DNA of 9,555 nucleotides from CAZBBC01 sp964489835. Its GTDB lineage: Bacteria; Calditrichota; Calditrichia; JAJRVZ01. The DNA is taken from contig CAZBBC010000164.1 of assembly GCA_964489835.1 (NCBI GenBank), positions 1-9,555 of the forward strand. Reading direction: 5' to 3'. The notes beneath the pieces were generated by a model. That model was not told the origin of the DNA, did not search any database, and saw only the letters and a program-made list of their open reading frames with translations. The translations under genes were made by a program, and so were the position numbers. Below are positions 6,371 through 9,555 of the stretch, one piece after another (positions within the stretch are counted from its first letter, which is position 1; each line of letters starts with the position of its first letter).

Positions 6371-7257
6371 TTTTCAGCCGGCCCTGTGGTTTCAACCGTA
6401 ATCTGTTCCGGACTTCTCAAATGCAAATCACGCTGGGGATAAGGGATCTCGATTCCATAGTCACGAAATTTTCGCACAATCGCACAATTCAATTCCGAAC
6501 GAACTATTGGATGATTTTTTGGATCCTTAAGCCAGACACGTAATTTCATATTCCAGGAAGAATCACCAAAATCAACAAATAAGACATCTGATTCTGGTTT
6601 CTTAAGCACTGCCGGATGTTCTTTAGCCACTTCCTGGAGTGCCTTTAATACAATATCCAGATCTGAGTTATATGAAACACCAACCGGAATCTCCAGACGG
6701 ATTTTTGTATCGCCATGGGACCAGTTGATCACCCTGGACGCGACAAATTCAGAATTTGGCACAATAAAAGTAATATTATTCAGTGTCCGGATGGTTGTCG
6801 ACCGGATGTTGATATCTTCCACATCACCTTCGGCATCGCCAACGGTCACCCGGTCACCGATTTTGATCGGTCGTTCAAATAATAAAATCAATCCGGATAT
6901 GAAATTTGATGTTACATTCTGCAGCCCAAATCCGATACCTACCGAAAGTAACCCGAAAATAACAGCCAATCCGCTCAGATCAATGCCGATAAACTGAAAC
7001 GCAACAATGGCACCGATAATCATAATCAGGTAATGGTTAATTCGGATAAGATTATAACGTATTCCTTCCTCGATGCTAAAACGTCCAAGAAGCGGTTTAA
7101 ACATCAGTCGATTAATAATTCTGGAAGAGATGTAAAACACTGCGATCATCAGAAAAAACAGCAGGATTGAAGCTAACGTTACCGGTGTCTGATTGATCTC
7201 AAAAAGGGTGATCTCTGAGAATTTTCCTAATCCTTCTAAAATGTTTGATGGATCCAT
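6367..7257 (-). CDS. Mechanosensitive ion channel, MscS family (small, 3-helix type)
   Basis: The 296-residue protein has the canonical small MscS plan. It has a first helix at about 25-47, a second at about 72-91, and the pore helix region with GLLSVGIGFGLQNVTSNFISGLILLFERP (102-130). The beta-domain follows: IKIGDRVTVGDAEGDVEDINIRSTTIRT (131-158) and NNITFIVPNS (160-169). The alpha/beta C-terminal domain extends to the end. Gly and small residues along helix 3 and the conserved 'GDRV...EG.VE.I..R.T.IRT' are characteristic. Such channels open under membrane tension and release solutes on osmotic downshock. The ATG at 7257 has AGG (complement of 7265-7267) at 7 nt. A stronger AAGGAGGG (complement of 7271-7278) lies at about 13 nt, straddling the end of the upstream LapA-like gene. 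The 20 nt gap suggests co-transcription and perhaps translational coupling with that gene. Confidence 0.93.
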   Translation of the reverse strand: MDPSNILEGLGKFSEITLFEINQTPVTLASILLFFLMIAVFYISSRIINRLMFKPLLGRFSIEEGIRYNLIRINHYLIMIIGAIVAFQFIGIDLSGLAVIFGLLSVGIGFGLQNVTSNFISGLILLFERPIKIGDRVTVGDAEGDVEDINIRSTTIRTLNNITFIVPNSEFVASRVINWSHGDTKIRLEIPVGVSYNSDLDIVLKALQEVAKEHPAVLKKPESDVLFVDFGDSSWNMKLRVWLKDPKNHPIVRSELNCAIVRKFRDYGIEIPYPQRDLHLRSPEQITVETTGPAEN

Positions 7258-7277
7258 AGGACAACCTGCGCCCTCCT

Positions 7278-7484
7278 TTATTTTTTAGAGCGGCTTTTCT
7301 TGAATTCATACGGCATAAAAATACCAATGAGTAATCCGATGGCTAAGGTGATGATCAATAGCAATGCCCGGGGCATACTTAACTCGAAGGTTAAGAAATT
7401 AACGCTTACGGTTTGGATGTTCTGAAAGACAAAAATTAGAAACAAAATGACGAGAATAATTACAATGATCGCTTTTAATGACAT
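7278..7484 (-). CDS. LapA-domain (DUF1049) small inner-membrane protein
   Basis: The 68-residue protein has two hydrophobic helices (about 4-22 and 38-58). The connecting hairpin carries FVFQNIQTVSVNFLTFELSMPRALLL, typical of the LapA/DUF1049 family (QN...V.V.FL......P..LLL). A short basic tail, EFKKSRSKK, ends it. In E. coli LapA works with LapB in controlling LPS synthesis; many short homologues are uncharacterised. The ATG at 7484 has AAAAGGA (complement of 7491-7497) 6 nt upstream. A perfect TATAAT (complement of 7500-7505) with CGGACA 17 bp further upstream is present. It would start transcription inside the Shine-Dalgarno, so I do not call it a promoter. The gene precedes the small MscS gene by 20 nt and likely shares its transcript, which fits an envelope or osmotic function. 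Confidence 0.85.
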   Translation of the reverse strand: MSLKAIIVIILVILFLIFVFQNIQTVSVNFLTFELSMPRALLLIITLAIGLLIGIFMPYEFKKSRSKK

Positions 7485-7687
7485 ATCATGTCCTTTTAAA
7501 TTATATGGTTTTGGGTGTTGATTGTCCGATTATTTATAGTTTATATCATACGATCCATAAACATTTTGATAGTAGACTGGATAACAGGATTTACCGGATT
7601 TAAATGGTCGATGAGCGATTAATTTTCAATCTTTTATGTATCTATATGCTACCAAATAGGCCTTATTATTCGACTACTGTAAACATA
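7485..7687. other. Intergenic region between the distal MscS gene and the LapA-MscS pair
   Basis: This 203-base AT-rich spacer separates the - strand genes, long enough for an independent promoter for the LapA-MscS pair. Around 7578-7602 the sequence ggataacaggatttaccgg resembles dispersed 'aatcctgttatcc' intergenic repeats that I have seen in environmental genomes (recalled, not searched). A + frame here (7604-7798) has no support and overlaps the MscS gene end. Confidence 0.4.
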
Positions 7688-8614
7688 TTATCCCTTCTGA
7701 TCTGCCCGGGCCTCTTTCTTGCCTTCTGCAACGTTATCATAGAAGCGCTGTGTGGGATATGCAAAATCAATATCCTCACAATCGGCAAATTTATCTAAAA
7801 TATCTTCCCAGATTTCCTGCTCGCTTCCTCGTCTTTTTCTTGGAGAAATCAGATAACGGATTGTCAATAATACACCACAATCTTTTACCGTTGTATAAAC
7901 CGCGGGAGAGAGAGAAGTATAAAAAATCAAAAATTTTTTACTTGCTTGTTTTATTTTTTTTTCAGCGTCTGCTGTTAAATGCAGAGCATGGTGGCTACCA
8001 ATTTCCATTAAAAGATCTTTTGCTTTTTTCCAGTTACTCTCGAATGTAACCAGCACAGGAATTTCATTCCAGATAAACTGAAATCCTTTGGTGTAATTCG
8101 CCAGAGTATCGCTTAAAATCATGCTATTAGGAATATGTATAATTCTTCCTGTACTTTGATCAGCATCCACCCAGTTTCCGATCTCGAGAAGGGTGAATTT
8201 AAATAAACGGATATCGATTACGTCGCCTTTATACTCTCCAATTTGTATACGGTCTCCGACTGCTATTGGGCTGCGCCACATGATGAACAGCCATCCGGCC
8301 ATGCTTGCAACCAAATCTTTCAATGCAATAGCCAATCCGGCGCTTAACAGGCCAAAATAAGTTGCGAGTGATTGTATCCCTTCGAACCAGACCCGAATAA
8401 CCAGAAGAATTCCTATTATGGCGGCAGTGTATGCCGAATATTTCTGCCAGCGATAACGGATCTGGGCTTCCTCTGAGCGCCGATTTACAATCTGGATGAG
8501 GACCAACCGAATTATCCATAGGATAGAAATAATCAAGACAGAACTAATTATTCTTGATTGTGCTTCCGGCGAAAAACCGGTATATTTCTGAAGAAAATTA
8601 AAAATTTCAGGCAT
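7688..8614 (-). CDS. Second MscS-family mechanosensitive channel (YnaI-like subgroup)
   Basis: The 308-residue protein is clearly MscS-like but from a different branch than the neighbour at 6367-7257. Its helices are at about 18-43, 58-78 and the pore region 83-115 (YFGLLSAGLAIALKDLVASMAGWLFIMW). The beta-domain has SPIAVGDRIQIGEYKGDVIDIRLFKFTLLEIG (115-146), and RIIHIPNS (157-164) is the domain's 'PN' motif. The C-terminal domain has TVKDCGVLLTIRYLISPRKRRGSEQEIWEDIL, typical of YnaI-like channels. It should act as a tension-gated valve in the inner membrane. The ATG at 8614 has no clear Shine-Dalgarno; the nearest aaagg is about 15 nt away. Upstream 8615-8740 is very AT-rich and may hold the promoter. 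The same-strand order of two MscS genes around a LapA gene suggests an osmotic-stress cluster. Confidence 0.92.
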   Translation of the reverse strand: MPEIFNFLQKYTGFSPEAQSRIISSVLIISILWIIRLVLIQIVNRRSEEAQIRYRWQKYSAYTAAIIGILLVIRVWFEGIQSLATYFGLLSAGLAIALKDLVASMAGWLFIMWRSPIAVGDRIQIGEYKGDVIDIRLFKFTLLEIGNWVDADQSTGRIIHIPNSMILSDTLANYTKGFQFIWNEIPVLVTFESNWKKAKDLLMEIGSHHALHLTADAEKKIKQASKKFLIFYTSLSPAVYTTVKDCGVLLTIRYLISPRKRRGSEQEIWEDILDKFADCEDIDFAYPTQRFYDNVAEGKKEARADQKG

Positions 8615-8740
8615 ATTATTTCATTAATACCTTTAGTAATTTTTTTATAATTTTAAACAATAATTTTTCACCCTTTGAATACAAGATTTGTGGTATTTAT
8701 TTTTTCCCACTTTATAAGATTGAAAAAAAGGCATTACGAT

Positions 8741-8926
8741 TTACTTTTTTGTCATCTCAAAAAAATATGAATTCGGAACAGCCACCTGTTTTTTTTCGTC
8801 TTTCTCGATAATGGTCATAACCGAGCCCACTTCAACGAGCGTACCTTCAATATCTAATAGTTTTATCCGGCTTCCTTTGAACAGGGAACGATTGATGTAA
8901 ATCCCGGCTTTTAAATTAAGCAGATA
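8741..8926 (-). pseudogene. Remnant: beta-domain and C-terminus of a third MscS-like protein
   Basis: On the - strand, 61 codons ending at TAA (complement of 8741-8743) read LLNLKAGIYINRSLFKGSRI, then IKLLDIEGTLVEVGSVMTII, then KQVAVPNSYFFEMTKK. 'F.G.RI.L...EG..VEVG...T.I' followed by 'V.VPNS' is the MscS beta-domain signature. The frame is closed upstream by a stop (complement of 8927-8929) with no start codon between, so the membrane helices are gone. Immediately upstream lies the end of an OmpA-domain fragment (stop at 8946), so a deletion appears to have joined the two. It is the third MscS-related sequence in the cluster, on the same strand. Assignment to MscS rests on motif reading by eye. 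Confidence 0.65.
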
Positions 8927-8945
8927 TTAGATTTTTGGCAATATT

Positions 8946-9074
8946 TTATTTTTGTGCCCAGGCGGGGATGATCAACACATCAATGCGAAGGTTTTTTGCC
9001 CGGCCGGCTTCGGTTACATTATTGGCTACAAGTTTGGTTTCGCCAAAGCCCTTGGCAGAAATCCGTTCTTCAGG
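8946..9074 (-). pseudogene. Remnant: C-terminal piece of an OmpA-domain protein (- strand)
   Basis: Reading the - strand from about 9074 to TAA (complement of 8946-8948) gives EERISAKGFGETKLVANNVT, then EAGRAKNLRIDVLIIPAWAQK. 'RI.AKGFGE...VA.N.TEAGRAKN.R.DV.I' is the end of the OmpA C-terminal peptidoglycan-binding fold (compare 'GYGE..P...N.TE.GR..NRRVE'). The upstream two thirds of the domain, including the GHTD motif, is missing. The frame there instead runs antisense into a + strand OmpA fragment. No start codon is available. Closest downstream sequence is the MscS remnant, 18 bp away. Confidence 0.7.
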
Positions 9075-9361
9075 AAATAGGAAGAATTTTAGAAAAATAT
9101 TCTCAGCTGAGAATACAGATTAATGGACATACCGATGCCATTGGAAATGATGATTTTAACTATAATTTAAGCGTCGAAAGAGCTGAAAGTGTGCGGATAT
9201 ATTTACTCAGCCGCTTTGCCGGTATACATCCAGAGAATCTTAGTATTCGCGGTTTTGGCAGGAATATGCTATTATCAGACAATCGGACTGAAGAGGGTAG
9301 AACATTAAATCGACGGGTCGAGTTCGTAGTGCTTAATACCAAATTACTTGAACAGTATTAA
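9062..9361 (+). pseudogene. 5'-truncated OmpA-domain gene (C-terminal ~99 codons, + strand)
   Basis: From codon 9062 the frame reads VLQEIGRILEKYSQLRIQ, INGHTDAIGNDDFNYNLSVE, RAESVRIYLLSR, and ends near NRRVEFVVLNTKLLEQY. This is a nearly full OmpA/Pal-type domain: GHTD with the binding Asp, 'N..LS..RA..V..YL', 'IRGFG', and 'N..TEEGR.LNRRVEF'. The domain normally starts some 20-25 residues earlier. That part and any N-terminal barrel or signal peptide are absent, because the sequence upstream of 9062 is the inverted end of a different OmpA gene. A longer frame from ATG 8996 exists (121 codons), but its first 22 residues are antisense to the - fragment and unlike any OmpA. The conserved domain has no stops, so the truncation may be recent, or the junction may be an assembly artefact. 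Confidence 0.7.
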
Positions 9362-9373
9362 AAAAACCTATAA

Positions 9374-9555
9374 TATAAATTTATCCTCTATGCTATTATA
9401 GAGAAAAACTTTGTTATTTCCACCGCGGTGCCGCCCGCCTATGGCGGGGCAGGGATCGCCGGGGCGATTCGCTGGTTTTGCCCGGATGGTACCATCCTGA
9501 TTCCTAAAGAAAGGTGTCCCGAGCCTGGTGGTATTCAACATGCGCTGGCCAAGGA
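9374..9555 (+). CDS. Possible partial gene running off the window end
   Basis: A + frame is open from the stop at 9371-9373 to the end of the window. From about 9467 it reads IRWFCPDGTILIPKERCPEP followed by GGIQHALAK, which has the look and codon use of a real protein. I do not recognise the family. The part before 9469 is encoded by palindromic repeat DNA and is probably not original coding sequence. No ATG lies in frame; GTG at 9428 is the only alternative start and lacks a Shine-Dalgarno. A - frame is also open through this stretch, so the call is tentative. It could be another 5'-truncated remnant, like the OmpA pieces beside it. Confidence 0.3.
9421..9497. repeat. Cluster of four consecutive perfect palindromes in a GC-rich patch
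   Basis: The palindromes in order are caccgcggtg (9421-9430), cccgcc-tat-ggcggg (9434-9448), atcgcc-gg-ggcgat (9455-9468) and ggatggtaccatcc (9484-9497). GC content rises sharply compared with the AT-rich DNA just upstream. The second is of a common REP-like form. The fourth lies inside a frame that may be coding. Confidence 0.6.

Noticed and set aside
7500..7528. Perfect TATAAT with CGGACA at 17 bp spacing on the - strand before the LapA-like gene
   Set aside because: Transcription would begin within the well-placed AAAAGGA ribosome-binding site of that gene, so it is probably a chance match in AT-rich DNA, though a near-leaderless transcript cannot be excluded.
7571..7602. Operator-like sequence ggataacaggatttaccggattt
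   Set aside because: It looks like a dispersed intergenic repeat; there is no dyad symmetry and no regulator gene nearby to support an operator.
8996..9361. Intact 121-codon OmpA-type gene starting at ATG 8996
   Set aside because: The first 22 codons are the antisense of an OmpA fragment on the other strand, resemble no OmpA sequence, and have no signal peptide. The gene is better seen as 5'-truncated at about 9062.
9386..9403. Hairpin ctctat-gctatt-atagag as terminator of the + OmpA fragment
   Set aside because: The stem is short and AT-rich and is followed by aaaaac instead of a T-run; it is too weak to call.

Overview
The window looks like chromosomal DNA of a Gram-negative bacterium with low to moderate GC content. 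The evidence is OmpA-type peptidoglycan-binding domain fragments, a LapA/DUF1049 inner-membrane protein, MscS channels and a GT-C type membrane glycosyltransferase. AT-rich spacers, TTG start codons and abundant C5/G5 hairpin repeats between genes remind me of metagenome-derived genomes of the FCB group and similar lineages, but that placement is inference only.

Left part (1-4420, + strand): a well-preserved 2-amino-3-ketobutyrate CoA ligase (kbl), a class I SAM-dependent methyltransferase of the Methyltransf_24 type, and a multi-pass GT-C-like glycosyltransferase. They are not a tight operon. The spacer before the methyltransferase and the spacer before the glycosyltransferase each hold a ~211 bp palindromic repeat element (A, 1496-1706; B, 2526-2737). 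Each element ends about 50 bp before the next start codon. A further arm of this repeat type lies at 1-52. A terminator hairpin at 4373-4416 separates this block from the next.

Middle (4451-5842, - strand): a 12-helix MFS transporter resembling the POT/PTR peptide transporters but with an altered helix-1 motif. It is preceded by a half-copy of the repeat (5902-5983). The arm of that half-copy is a 47/48-identical inverted copy of bases 1-48, so the first four genes lie between inverted repeats. A gene-poor stretch (5984-6366) follows, holding at best one small 47-codon ORF.

Right part (6367-8614, - strand): a membrane-tension cluster read as MscS-type channel (8614 to 7688), LapA/DUF1049 small membrane protein (7484 to 7278), then a second MscS-type channel (7257 to 6367). 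The last two probably form an operon with a 20 nt gap.

Far right (8741-9361): a gene graveyard of three truncated pieces. These are the beta-domain of a third MscS-like protein (-), the C-terminus of one OmpA-domain protein (-), and the C-terminus of a different OmpA-domain protein (+) joined head to head with the previous piece. The last ~135 bases are GC-richer, hold four consecutive perfect palindromes, and may run into another gene that leaves the window.

I do not see a defence system, CRISPR array, tRNA, rRNA or intact transposase. The unusual content is the palindromic repeat family and the rearranged pseudogene cluster.
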